From positions 62,001 through 126,000 of the forward strand of contig NZ_AP024325.1 in the NCBI RefSeq assembly GCF_018408855.1: DNA of 64,000 nucleotides, read 5' to 3'. Of this stretch, positions 25,087-33,694 are shown in pieces. Each line of letters opens with the position of its first letter. Position 1 is the first letter of the stretch. The translations under genes and the position numbers were made by a program. Source of the DNA: Caballeronia sp. NK8 (GTDB lineage: Bacteria; Pseudomonadota; Gammaproteobacteria; Burkholderiales; Burkholderiaceae). Under the pieces are notes generated by a model. That model worked only from the letters and a program-made list of their open reading frames with translations. It was not told the DNA's origin and ran no database searches.

Positions 25087-26745
25087 ATGGAATTCGATTA
25101 CATCATCGTGGGTGCGGGATCGGCGGGCTGCATTCTCGCCGATCGCCTCACCGAGTCCGGCGAGCATTCGGTGCTGCTGCTCGAAGCGGGCGGCAAGGAC
25201 GATTCGTGCTGGTTCAGGATTCCGGTCGGTTTCACGAAGACCTACTACAACCCGGAATACAACTGGATGTACTACAGCGAGCCGGAAGCGCAACTGAAGG
25301 ACCGCTCGCTGTATTGCCCGCGCGGCAAGGTGCAGGGCGGCTCCGGCTCGATCAACGCGATGATCTACGTGCGCGGCCAGCCGCACGATTTCGACGACTG
25401 GGCGCGCGCGGGCAATGCGGGCTGGGGTTATCGCGACGTGCTGCCGTATTTCCGCCGCCTCGAATCGCACTGGGCCGGCGACACGCAGTACCACGGCGCG
25501 AGCGGCAAGATCAGCATTTCGTCGATGAAGGACGGCGCCCACGCCATCTGCGGGACGTTCCTCGAAGGCGCGCGGCAGGCAGGCTATCCCGTCACCGGCG
25601 ACATCAACGGTGCGGACTACGAAGGCGCGACCATCTACGACATCAACGCGCGCAAGGGTGAGCGTTCGTCGAGCAGCTTCGAGTATCTGCATCCGGTGCT
25701 GGGACGCAAGAACCTGCGCGTGGAGCGCAATGTCAGCGTGAGCCGCGTGCTCTTCGACGGCGCGCGCGCGACCGGCGTGACGGCGACGCGCGCGGGCGAG
25801 TCGCTGCAATTCCGTGCGAAGCGCGAAGTGATTCTGTCGGCGGGCGCGGTGGATACGCCCAAGCTCATGCAGCTCTCCGGTCTCGGCGATGGCGCGCTGC
25901 TCGCGCGGCACGGCATTCCGGTCGTGCGCGAGCTGCCGGCCGTCGGCCAGAATCTGCAGGATCACCTGTGCGTCAGCTTCTACTATCGCGCGACGGTCCC
26001 GACGCTGAATGACGAACTGCGATCGCTCGTCGGCAAGATCAAGGCCGGGATGCGCTATATGACCTCGCGCAAGGGGCCGCTCTCGATGAGCGTGAACCAG
26101 TCGGGCGGCTTCTTCAAGGGCGATGACGAAGAGACGCAACCGAACCTGCAGTTGTACTTCAATCCGCTCTCGTATCGCATTCCGAAGAGCAGCAAGGCGC
26201 AGCTCGAACCCGAGCCGTACTCGGGCTTCCTGCTGTGCTTCAACCCGTGCCGCCCGACGAGCCGCGGCTCGATCGAAATCGCGTCGAACCGCGTGGAAGA
26301 TGCCGCGAAGATCCGCATCAACGCGCTGACGACGCCGAAGGATGTCCACGAAGCGGTGCAGGGCAGCAAGCTCGTGCGCAAGATCATGAGTTCGGCTGCG
26401 CTGCGCGCGATCACGGCGGAGGAAATCTCGCCGGGACCGGACGTGCGGAGCGACGCCGACCTGCTGGAGTACTTCCGCGAGCAGTCGGGCTCGATCTACC
26501 ACTTGTGCGGTTCCTGCGCGATGGGGCCGGACGAGCGCACGTCGGTCGTCGACGAGCGGTTGCGCGTGCATGGCATCGAGGGCTTGCGCATCGTGGATGC
26601 GTCGATTTTCCCGAACATCACGTCAGGCAATCTCAACGCGCCGGTGATGATGGTCGCGGAGAAAGGCGCGGACATGATTCTCGACGACGCGCGCACGGTC
26701 GTCGAACGCGTTCCGGCGCCGGCCGAACCCGCGGCGATCGGCTGA
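25087..26745 (+). CDS. GMC-family FAD oxidoreductase (choline dehydrogenase-like)
   Basis: A 552-residue flavoprotein. The FAD motif is YIIVGAGSAGCILADRL at residues 5-21, with the partner Glu in LLLEAGG; GKVQGGSGSINAMIYVRGQ is GMC signature 1; AGAVDTPKLMQLSGLG is signature 2. The active-site His is in YHLCGSCAMG and the C-terminal FAD cap is IVDASIFPNITSGNLNAP. It oxidises an alcohol to an aldehyde or ketone, reducing FAD. With the aldehyde dehydrogenase at 21008 it could convert a primary alcohol to an acid. Starts 27 bp after the enolase-superfamily gene; same transcription unit. Confidence 0.9.
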   Translation: MEFDYIIVGAGSAGCILADRLTESGEHSVLLLEAGGKDDSCWFRIPVGFTKTYYNPEYNWMYYSEPEAQLKDRSLYCPRGKVQGGSGSINAMIYVRGQPHDFDDWARAGNAGWGYRDVLPYFRRLESHWAGDTQYHGASGKISISSMKDGAHAICGTFLEGARQAGYPVTGDINGADYEGATIYDINARKGERSSSSFEYLHPVLGRKNLRVERNVSVSRVLFDGARATGVTATRAGESLQFRAKREVILSAGAVDTPKLMQLSGLGDGALLARHGIPVVRELPAVGQNLQDHLCVSFYYRATVPTLNDELRSLVGKIKAGMRYMTSRKGPLSMSVNQSGGFFKGDDEETQPNLQLYFNPLSYRIPKSSKAQLEPEPYSGFLLCFNPCRPTSRGSIEIASNRVEDAAKIRINALTTPKDVHEAVQGSKLVRKIMSSAALRAITAEEISPGPDVRSDADLLEYFREQSGSIYHLCGSCAMGPDERTSVVDERLRVHGIEGLRIVDASIFPNITSGNLNAPVMMVAEKGADMILDDARTVVERVPAPAEPAAIG

Positions 26746-26892
26746 TCCGCGTGAGGCGTGAGGGCGTCGTGTCGCCTTCACGTCATAAAGCGGCATAATT
26801 TGCCTCGATTCGTAAAATGCTGCCTTAGAGCGGCACGTTCCGGCGTGGATGCGTGTTGAATCACGCGTTGAACGCAAGGAAAGGAGACCGAT

Positions 26893-27825
26893 TTGAAGCG
26901 AAAGATGCCTGCCCTGAATGCGCTGAGGGCTTTCGAGGTCGCCGGACATACCGGCAGCTTCACGCGCGCCGCCGAAATGCTGCACGTGACGCAAAGCGCG
27001 GTGAGCCGCCAGGTGCGCCAGCTCGAGACGCAGCTCGGCGAGCCGTTGCTGCTGCGCCGGCATCATCATCTGGAATTGTCGGCGACGGGGCGCCTCCTGC
27101 TGCAGGCGCTCAAGATGTCCTTCGACCGCATCGAGCTCACGGTGCGCAGCATTCAGGAAAGAACTCATCTGACGCGCTTGCGCGTGAACGCGCCGCCTAC
27201 CTTCGCCAGCCGATGGTTGATGCCGCGGCTGCAATCGTTGCGCGCCGCCGCGCCGGACCTCGAAATCTCGCTGACCACGCAACGCAAGGACGATCTCGTC
27301 GAATCGGGCGCGCTCGATTGCGCGATTCGCTTCGGCAACGGCGAGTGGGAAGGTCTCGACAACCAGTTGCTGATGAACGAGCGGCATATCGCGGTGTGTT
27401 CGCCTTCGCTGATCGGCGAGGAAGATAGCGCCGATATCGACCTGAACAGCTTCACGTTGCTGCATGTGCTCGCGGCGAGCGATCAGCGCTATCTGACGTG
27501 GCAGCACTGGCTGAAGGCAGCGAATATCGACGATGTCGATACGCACGGCGGCTACGAGTTCGATCTGCTCGATCATGCGATCCGCGCGGCGGTCGACGGC
27601 ATCGGCGTCACCATCGCCGATCGACATATGATCGCGCACGAGTTGCGGCAGGGCACGCTCGTGCCGATCGTCGATGTCGAGGTGGACGGGCATCAGTCAT
27701 ACTGGCTCGTCACGCGCACCGGTCATGACGATGCGCCGCAGGTGGCGCTTTTTCGCGAGTGGCTGCGCGCGGAGATCGAGATGCAGGCGGGCGGACGCGG
27801 CGCCAGGCGAGGCGCGCGCAGATAA
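26893..27825 (+). CDS. LysR-family regulator, GcvA type (first of tandem pair)
   Basis: A 310-residue regulator starting at a TTG with AAGGAG at good spacing. The GcvA-type N-terminus reads MPALNALRAFEVAGHTGSFT, then LHVTQSAVSRQVRQLETQLG for the recognition helix. The effector domain has the usual LRVNAPPTFASRWLMPRL and DCAIRFGNGEWEGL segments. It ends with an Arg/Gly-rich tail. It follows the GMC oxidoreductase by 147 bp and is followed 11 bp later by a second, homologous LysR gene, so the pair is co-transcribed and probably controls the operon upstream. Confidence 0.9.
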   Translation: MKRKMPALNALRAFEVAGHTGSFTRAAEMLHVTQSAVSRQVRQLETQLGEPLLLRRHHHLELSATGRLLLQALKMSFDRIELTVRSIQERTHLTRLRVNAPPTFASRWLMPRLQSLRAAAPDLEISLTTQRKDDLVESGALDCAIRFGNGEWEGLDNQLLMNERHIAVCSPSLIGEEDSADIDLNSFTLLHVLAASDQRYLTWQHWLKAANIDDVDTHGGYEFDLLDHAIRAAVDGIGVTIADRHMIAHELRQGTLVPIVDVEVDGHQSYWLVTRTGHDDAPQVALFREWLRAEIEMQAGGRGARRGARR

Positions 27826-27836
27826 GGGAGACGATC

Positions 27837-28718
27837 GTGCGGCGACTGCCATCCTTGACCGCGTTGCGCTTCTTCGAGGAGAGCGCGCGGCATATGAGCT
27901 TCAACAAGTCCGCCGCGGCGTTGTGCGTGACGCCGGGCGCGGTGAGCCGTCAGATTCGCCTGCTGGAGGATGCGCTCGGCACCAAGCTGTTCGATCGCGA
28001 TCACAAGGGCATACGGCTCACGAAACAGGGCGCTGAGCTGCTCGCGTGCCTGTCCGAAGCATTCGATTCGATCGAACGTGTGACGCGCTCGCTTTCGTCC
28101 GCGCAGCGTGTCGAGCGCAAGCGTCTGACCGTGAGCGCGCCACCGACTTTTGCGACGCGCTGGCTGTCCCCGCGACTCGGCTCGCTGATCGACGCGGTGC
28201 CCGACATCGATCTGTCCGTACGCACCGATACCGCCGATGACAGGCAGTGCTGCATTCGCTTCGGGTACGAGGCGAGGGCGGATCATCGGTCGGATTTGCT
28301 GTTCATCGAGCGGCATGTGCTCGTCGGCGCGATGAAGTTCGCGGGGCAGTCCGTCGAAACGCTGCTCGAGCGGCTGCCCGCGCTGCATGTGCTGCATAAC
28401 GATGCGCGGCTGACGCTGTGGCCCAACTGGCTCGATGCGGCAGGATTGCCGCGCGCGTTCGGCGAGAACGGCATCGAATTCTCGACGCTGGATCAGGCGA
28501 TTCATGCGGCGCGGGCGGGTTCGGGGCTGGCGGTGGTCGACCGCAACATGATCACCGATGAACTGCATGATGGGTCGCTGGTTCTGCTGTCGGCGGTGGA
28601 ATCGACCGGGCCGTATGGGTATTGGCTGGATATCGCGCCTTCGTTCGCGAGTGAGGATAGCGTGCAGGCGTTTGCGGAGTGGCTGCGCGCCGAGGGCGCG
28701 AAGGCTGCGCGGGAGTGA
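27837..28718 (+). CDS. LysR-family regulator, GcvA type (second of tandem pair)
   Basis: A 293-residue regulator starting at a GTG preceded by AAGGGAG. The HTH is RRLPSLTALRFFEESARHMS with recognition helix CVTPGAVSRQIRLLEDALG; the effector domain has LTVSAPPTFATRWLSPRL and CCIRFGYEARADH. It aligns along its length with the upstream regulator but with clear divergence, so they are ancient paralogues that may form heteromers or respond to different effectors. It is 11 bp downstream of the first. Confidence 0.9.
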   Translation: MRRLPSLTALRFFEESARHMSFNKSAAALCVTPGAVSRQIRLLEDALGTKLFDRDHKGIRLTKQGAELLACLSEAFDSIERVTRSLSSAQRVERKRLTVSAPPTFATRWLSPRLGSLIDAVPDIDLSVRTDTADDRQCCIRFGYEARADHRSDLLFIERHVLVGAMKFAGQSVETLLERLPALHVLHNDARLTLWPNWLDAAGLPRAFGENGIEFSTLDQAIHAARAGSGLAVVDRNMITDELHDGSLVLLSAVESTGPYGYWLDIAPSFASEDSVQAFAEWLRAEGAKAARE

Positions 28719-28745
28719 CGGGCCTTCGGTTCGTCTCGCTGGCTC

Positions 28746-29096
28746 TTACTTGCAATCCATCTTCGTCGCACCGGAATCGTCGATCTGATAGCGACACGTA
28801 TCGACTCTCTCAGGAATGGCGATGTCACGCGTCTCCTTGTTGGCGTAGACGCATTGAACGGTCACCGAGCGGCCTTGGTCGTAGACGTAACCGAGTTTCC
28901 AGTAGCCCTCGCGGTTATCGCCATGTTCGGCAATGAGCGAGACCTTTTCTTCGGGCTTGCCGTCGAAGACTTGCACGTAGCGCAGATGCGTGCCGGACAC
29001 TGCGGGGCACGCTATCCCTTCGGCCTTTGCGGATTCGCTCGCGGTTATAGGAAGAACCGAGGCGGCCAGACAGACGGCTATCTTATTCAACGACAT
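28746..29096 (-). CDS. STY0301-family-like exported protein, probable immunity partner
   Basis: A 116-residue protein with GGAGAG upstream of its ATG and a signal peptide (MSLNKIAVCLAASVLPITAS, cut near AKAEG). The mature part, starting IACPAVSGTHLRYVQVFDGK and including EEKVSLIAEH, YWKLGY, VQCVYA and four Cys in all, fits my memory of the STY0301 family of small exported proteins with paired Cys. Its start lies inside the end of the BPSL0067-like gene (14-bp overlap), so the two are coupled. An exported partner matched to a leaderless amidase-like protein is the pattern of type VI secretion amidase effectors and periplasmic immunity proteins. Family names are from memory; immunity is inference. 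Confidence 0.7.
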   Translation of the reverse strand: MSLNKIAVCLAASVLPITASESAKAEGIACPAVSGTHLRYVQVFDGKPEEKVSLIAEHGDNREGYWKLGYVYDQGRSVTVQCVYANKETRDIAIPERVDTCRYQIDDSGATKMDCK

Positions 29097-29514
29097 AAAA
29101 TTTCTCTCCGTTGTTGACATCTGCTCCCTGACCCCAGCGCAAAACGCGCGGTCCGACAGGTTTGGGCGGATGCGCGTATTGGTCATATACCGTCACGCCG
29201 ACTGGACCCTGTTGCACGTAAATTGCTGCATGTCCGCGGAAGTGTCCGTGACTATCGAATGTGGCGATGACGGTTCCTTCGACGATATGCAGGTTGTCCT
29301 TTACTGCCGCTCCCTTTTTCCATGCATGGGTTACGGGCAGCGATGGACATACCTGCTTGACATAGGAGACGCATCCGCCGCAATAGTCCGGAGAGCCAAT
29401 GAGGCTATCCGACGGTGCCTGATCGGAAGGGCCGTGCGCAGACCCGGGCGCGCATACCCACGTGTTCAACGGCGCTGACGGTGAATTTTTATAGTTGGAA
29501 CTGTTATAGCTCAT
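29083..29514 (-). CDS. BPSL0067-family-like amidase, putative type VI effector
   Basis: A 143-residue protein without a signal peptide. It has the layout of a small NlpC/P60-like cysteine amidase: YCGGCVSYVKQVCP with the probable nucleophile Cys48 at the helix start, GHAAIYVQQ with His95, and VYDQYAHPP with Asp111. ATFDSHGHFRGHAAIY and WGQG are typical of the BPSL0067 family as I remember it. Such proteins cleave peptidoglycan peptides and occur as type VI secretion effectors. The start MSYNSSNYKN is chosen over a TTG three codons upstream; neither has a good ribosome binding site. No VgrG, Hcp or PAAR gene is adjacent, so delivery would depend on a system elsewhere. Confidence 0.7.
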   Translation of the reverse strand: MSYNSSNYKNSPSAPLNTWVCAPGSAHGPSDQAPSDSLIGSPDYCGGCVSYVKQVCPSLPVTHAWKKGAAVKDNLHIVEGTVIATFDSHGHFRGHAAIYVQQGPVGVTVYDQYAHPPKPVGPRVLRWGQGADVNNGEKFYVVE

Positions 29515-29699
29515 GGCGCACAAATTCGATGTATTTAGGATAACAATGTTTCCTGTTTACAGGAAATCCCGTATGTAGACTGACGCGAGTCAATATCTCG
29601 CTTTTGAGCCTTGTTCAGGATATCCGAAGCTCTCTCGAACCTATCAACTATTCCCGATAGCGTCGATCCGCTTTGTCCGAATCGGTTCTTATCAGGGCG

Positions 29700-29731
29700 A
29701 AAAAAGCGCGGCAACGTTCCCGTTGCCGCGC
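29700..29731 (-). terminator. intrinsic terminator of the 34204-29749 operon
   Basis: Read leftwards: GCGCGGCAACG, loop of four, CGTTGCCGCGC (stem 29706-29731), then six T (29700-29705 as A on the plus strand). It lies 18 bp beyond the MFS stop at 29749 and separates that operon from the BPSL0067/STY0301 pair. Confidence 0.88.
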
Positions 29732-29748
29732 AATGAACTTCGGCTACC

Positions 29749-31125
29749 TCACCCCCCGCTCGCCTGATTCAACGTCAGATGCTTCGTCTCCGGCGCCCAC
29801 GCGATCGAGACCAGCATCCCGATCAGCAACACACCCGCGAGCGCGAGCATCGTCATCTGCACGCCGGCTTGCGCGATGCCGATCGGCAGCAGAAACGTCC
29901 CCACCGCCGACCCTAGCCGGCTGCACGCAATCGACAGCCCCACGCCGCACGCACGCGCTTCGGTCGGAAAGCACTCCGGCGGAAACACACCGACGAGATT
30001 CGAGAACGCAGACATCGTCAGCGTGAAGACCCCGAACGCAACGATCATCGCGACGCTCGCGGATGTCGGCAGCGCGCTCAACGCGAACAGCGACAGGCAA
30101 CACACCGCGAACGACCCGATCAGAAACGAACGTCGCGACAGCCTGATCGTCAGCCAGATCCCGACCAGCGCGCCGAGCACGAGAAAGCCGTTGAGCAGCA
30201 GATCGGCACCCGAGCCTTCGGGCAGACGGATCGCCGTGAGTATGCTCGGCAGAAACGTGTAGATCGCGAAGTAGGGAATCACGAGACACACGAAGAACGC
30301 GCAATTGAAGACCGTGCGGCGAATCAGATCCGGCTTGAAGAGTCGCGCAAAACCGCCCGCGGGCGCGAAGTGCTCGCCGGCGCCGGCATCGAGCGTCACG
30401 TGCGGACCGAAGTGCTTGCGCACGATACGCATCGCTTCGTCCTTGCGGCCCTGGCCGAGCAGCCAGCGCGGCGACTCCGGTGTGCCGAATCGCATGATCA
30501 GCACGAGAAACGCCGGCACGCCAGCCGAGGCGAGCAGCCATCGCCACGCATCGGGTGATGCATCCGCGTAATGCATGCCGAGCACGTTCGCGATCACATA
30601 GCCGATCGTCCAGATGACGCTGAACGAACCGAGCAGCGTGCCGCGATGTTTTCGCGGCGAGAATTCCGCGAGAATCGCATGACCGACCGCGAAATCGCCG
30701 CCCATGCCGAAGCCGATCAGAACGCGCAGCCCGACGAGCATCGCCGGTGTGGTCGCGTAGAACTGCGCGAACGCGGCCGCCGTGATGATGATGAAGCTCA
30801 GAAGGAAGATTTTCTGCCGGCCGAGTTTGTCGGAGAGCCAGCCGAACACGAGACTGCCGATGAAAATGCCGATCAGCGCGGACGAACCGAGCAGGCCCAT
30901 CCAGAATGCGTCGAGCGGAATCTGCCTGTTCAATGACGACAGCGCGTAGCCGATCGTGCCGAGCGCATAGCCTTCGGTGAAATGCGCGCCGAACGTCAGA
31001 CCGGCGATCTTCACGTGAAAGCGGTTGAGCGGCACATCGTCGAGCGCGATGCGTTTTTGCGCGGTATCGAAGGGCGCGGCGGCGGCGGGTGCGAGCGGCT
31101 GCGCGCTCAGGCTTTGCATGTCCAA
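29749..31125 (-). CDS. MFS transporter (aromatic acid/sugar symporter type)
   Basis: A 458-residue major facilitator protein. A TTG at 31125 with GGAGGAG six bases upstream is the likely start (LDMQSLSAQPL); the ATG two codons later is the alternative. Motifs: FGWLSDKLGRQKIFLLSF between helices 2 and 3, GFGMGGDFAVGHAILAEF in helix 4-5, RFGTPESPRWLLGQGRKDEA before the central loop and FPPECFPTEARACGVGLS near helix 10, which together fit the AAHS/sugar-porter branch. It is last in a leftward operon after the Fae homologue, aldo/keto reductase and aldehyde dehydrogenase and probably imports the substrate of those enzymes. Confidence 0.87.
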   Translation of the reverse strand: MDMQSLSAQPLAPAAAAPFDTAQKRIALDDVPLNRFHVKIAGLTFGAHFTEGYALGTIGYALSSLNRQIPLDAFWMGLLGSSALIGIFIGSLVFGWLSDKLGRQKIFLLSFIIITAAAFAQFYATTPAMLVGLRVLIGFGMGGDFAVGHAILAEFSPRKHRGTLLGSFSVIWTIGYVIANVLGMHYADASPDAWRWLLASAGVPAFLVLIMRFGTPESPRWLLGQGRKDEAMRIVRKHFGPHVTLDAGAGEHFAPAGGFARLFKPDLIRRTVFNCAFFVCLVIPYFAIYTFLPSILTAIRLPEGSGADLLLNGFLVLGALVGIWLTIRLSRRSFLIGSFAVCCLSLFALSALPTSASVAMIVAFGVFTLTMSAFSNLVGVFPPECFPTEARACGVGLSIACSRLGSAVGTFLLPIGIAQAGVQMTMLALAGVLLIGMLVSIAWAPETKHLTLNQASGG

Positions 31126-31207
31126 GAGTATCTCCTCCACGGGCGAGCGGCCCCTTACGGGGCGACGCATGGCCGTTTTATTTGTGAACAGACCCTGTGG
31201 CGATGAA

Positions 31208-32647
31208 TCACCGGCCGAGGCCGGCCATCATCATGTACTTGAGTTCCATGTATTCATCGAGCCCGTACTTCGATCCTTCGCGGCCCAGTCCCGACTGCTT
31301 CACGCCGCCGAAGGGCGCGACTTCCGTCGAGATGATGCCTTCGTTGATGCCGACCATGCCGCTCTCCAGCGCCTCGGCGACACGCCACGCGCGGCCCAGA
31401 TCGCGCGTGTAGAAGTACGCGGAAAGGCCGTAAGGCGTGTCGTTCGCGTCGGCGATGACTTCTTCTTCGCTCTTGAAGCGGAAGCACGCTGCCACCGGAC
31501 CGAAGGTCTCTTCATCGGCGATCAGCATGGAAGGCTTCGCGTCCGCGAGCACGGTCGGTTCGTAGAACGTGCCGCCGAGCGCGTGCGGTTTGCCGCCGGT
31601 CAGCACCTTCGCGCCTTTGCTGACGGCATCGGCGAGATGGGTTTGCACCTTTGTGAGCGCGGCCTCGTTGATGAGCGGCCCCTGATCGAACTCGCCTTCG
31701 AGCCCGTTGCCCACGCGGAGCTTGTGCACAGCGCGCGTCAATGCCTGCGTGAATGCGTCGTAGACGCCGTCCTGCACGTAGAAGCGATTCACGCACACGC
31801 ACGTCTGCCCGGTGTTGCGGAACTTCGATGCCATCGCGCCCTGCACGGCGGCATCGATATCGGCGTCGTCGAACACGATGAAGGGCGCGTTGCCGCCGAG
31901 TTCCAGCGAGAGCTTCTTCAATGTATCGGCCGATTGCTTCGCGAGCAGCTTGCCGACGCGCGTCGAGCCTGTGAACGACAGCTTGCGGACATCGGGCGAT
32001 TCGGTCAGCACCTGGCCGATGGCGGTGGCATCGCCCGAGACGATGTTGAACACGCCCGCCGGAATGCCCGCTTCCTCGGCCAGCACCGCGAGCGCGAGCG
32101 CGGACAGCGGCGTTTCCTCGGATGGCTTCAGCACCATTGTGCAGCCCGCGGCGAGCGCGGGACCGGCCTTGCGCGTGATCATCGCGAGCGGGAAATTCCA
32201 CGGCGTGATGGCCGCGACGACGCCCACCGGCTCGCGCGTCACGACGATCTTCGCATTCGGCTTCGGACTCGGGATGATGTCGCCATAGCTGCGCTTCGCT
32301 TCTTCCGCGAACCATTCGAAGAAGCTCGCCGCGTACGCGACTTCACCGAGCGCTTCCGCAAGCGGTTTGCCCTGTTCGCGCGTCAGCAGTTCCGCGAGCG
32401 TGTTGCGGTTCGCGAGCATCAGCTCGCCCCAGCGCTTCACGCGCGTGCTGCGCTCCTTCGCGGTCAGCGCGCGCCATGCGGGGAACGCGCGCTTCGCGGC
32501 ATCGATGGCTTGCCGGGTTTCCGTGCCGCCGCCGCGCGCGACGTTCGCGATCACGTCGCCCGTCGCGGGATTGCGCACCGGATACGTGCTCGCGCTTTCA
32601 CGCCATTTACCGTCGATGTAATGATTCGATTGCAACAGGTTCATCAT
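31208..32647 (-). CDS. gabD: NAD(P)-dependent succinate-semialdehyde-type aldehyde dehydrogenase
   Basis: A 479-residue aldehyde dehydrogenase of the GabD branch. ITPWNFPLAMITRKAGPALA is the cofactor region, Glu249 in LSLELGGNAPFIV the general base, Cys283 in NTGQTCVCVNRFYV the nucleophile, and PFGGVKQSGLGREGSKYG the C-terminal signature. GabD enzymes oxidise succinate semialdehyde, and close relatives oxidise ketoglutarate semialdehyde, so it might also serve the hydroxyproline genes at 42315-51501; that link is speculative. The start overlaps the stop of the aldo/keto reductase by ATGA, so the two are translationally coupled. Confidence 0.88.
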   Translation of the reverse strand: MMNLLQSNHYIDGKWRESASTYPVRNPATGDVIANVARGGGTETRQAIDAAKRAFPAWRALTAKERSTRVKRWGELMLANRNTLAELLTREQGKPLAEALGEVAYAASFFEWFAEEAKRSYGDIIPSPKPNAKIVVTREPVGVVAAITPWNFPLAMITRKAGPALAAGCTMVLKPSEETPLSALALAVLAEEAGIPAGVFNIVSGDATAIGQVLTESPDVRKLSFTGSTRVGKLLAKQSADTLKKLSLELGGNAPFIVFDDADIDAAVQGAMASKFRNTGQTCVCVNRFYVQDGVYDAFTQALTRAVHKLRVGNGLEGEFDQGPLINEAALTKVQTHLADAVSKGAKVLTGGKPHALGGTFYEPTVLADAKPSMLIADEETFGPVAACFRFKSEEEVIADANDTPYGLSAYFYTRDLGRAWRVAEALESGMVGINEGIISTEVAPFGGVKQSGLGREGSKYGLDEYMELKYMMMAGLGR

Positions 32648-33681
32648 GCCGCGCGCTCCAGTGCGTGTTCGAAGTGGCCTTGCGCGGCACGCGCCTCGCG
32701 CGCGATGCGTCGTCCTGCCGTGTAGTCGTTGATGAGATCGCAAGGCGTGTAGTTGCGATCGAGCTCGTGCATTTCGGCTTCGTCGAGTTTCGTTTCGAGC
32801 GCGGCGAGCGCGCTGTCGAATTGCGCCGCGGAATCCGCGCCGACCAGCATGCTCGAAATGCCGGGGCGGCTGAGCACCCACGCCTGCGCGATCTGCGCCG
32901 CCGACACGCCGCGCCGCGCCGCCACCCGCGCGACCGATGCCGCGACTTCCTGCGACGCGTGATCGCCGTACATCTGCGCGGTGAAGAAATCGGTCTGATT
33001 GCGCGTGGACTTCGCATCGGACGTGAGCAGGCCGCGCGCGAGCGGACTGAACACCGACACCCCGACGCCCTGATCGATGCAGTACGGAATCATCTCGCGC
33101 TCTTCCTCGCGATACGCGGCGTTGAGCTGCAACTGCATGTTGACCGGCTTATGCCAGCCGTTCTTCTCGCACGCCTGCATGATCTTCGCGAACTGCCAGG
33201 TGTACATCGTCGATACGCCGATGTAGCGCGCCTTGCCCGCGCGCACGATGTCGTCGAGCGCGCCCATCGTCTCTTCGACGGGCGTGTTCACGTCGAAGTA
33301 ATGCAGCATGTAGATATCGACGTAATCCATGCCGAGACGCGTGAGCGATCCGTCGATGCCGTCCATGATGTGCTTGCGCGAATGGCCGCCCGCGTTCGGA
33401 TGGTTCGCCATGTCGTAGCCGACCTTGGTCGTCACGACCACTTCCTCGCGCTTGACGAGCCGCTTCAGAATGCGGCCGACGACTTCCTCGCCGACGCCCG
33501 TCGAATAGAAATCGGCCAGATCGATGAAGTTCACGCCCTTGTCGAGCGCGTGGCGCACGATCGGTTCGCTTTGCGCTTCATCGAAGATCCAGGGTTTCCA
33601 CTGCGGCGTGCCCATGTTCATCGTGCCGAGGCACAGGCGCGACACCTTCAGGCCGGAGTGGCCGAGACGCACGTATTCCAT
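32644..33681 (-). CDS. aldo/keto reductase
   Basis: A 345-residue NADPH-dependent (beta/alpha)8 reductase of the YdhF/YajO-like branch. MEYVRLGHSGLKVSRLCLGT is the standard first strand; GVNFIDLADFYSTGVGEEVV carries the catalytic Asp and Tyr, VVVTTKVGYDM the Lys, and MLHYFD the His. The cofactor segment QAWVLSRPGISSMLVGADSA is near the C-terminus. It starts 14 bp after the Fae homologue stop and overlaps the aldehyde dehydrogenase start by four bases, so it belongs to the same operon and could interconvert an aldehyde and its alcohol. Confidence 0.9.
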   Translation of the reverse strand: MEYVRLGHSGLKVSRLCLGTMNMGTPQWKPWIFDEAQSEPIVRHALDKGVNFIDLADFYSTGVGEEVVGRILKRLVKREEVVVTTKVGYDMANHPNAGGHSRKHIMDGIDGSLTRLGMDYVDIYMLHYFDVNTPVEETMGALDDIVRAGKARYIGVSTMYTWQFAKIMQACEKNGWHKPVNMQLQLNAAYREEEREMIPYCIDQGVGVSVFSPLARGLLTSDAKSTRNQTDFFTAQMYGDHASQEVAASVARVAARRGVSAAQIAQAWVLSRPGISSMLVGADSAAQFDSALAALETKLDEAEMHELDRNYTPCDLINDYTAGRRIAREARAAQGHFEHALERAA

Positions 33682-33694
33682 TTGCAGAGACTCC

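Noticed and set aside
24484..26571. 695-codon minus-strand frame
   Set aside because: Antisense to the enolase-superfamily and GMC genes, which carry clear motifs.
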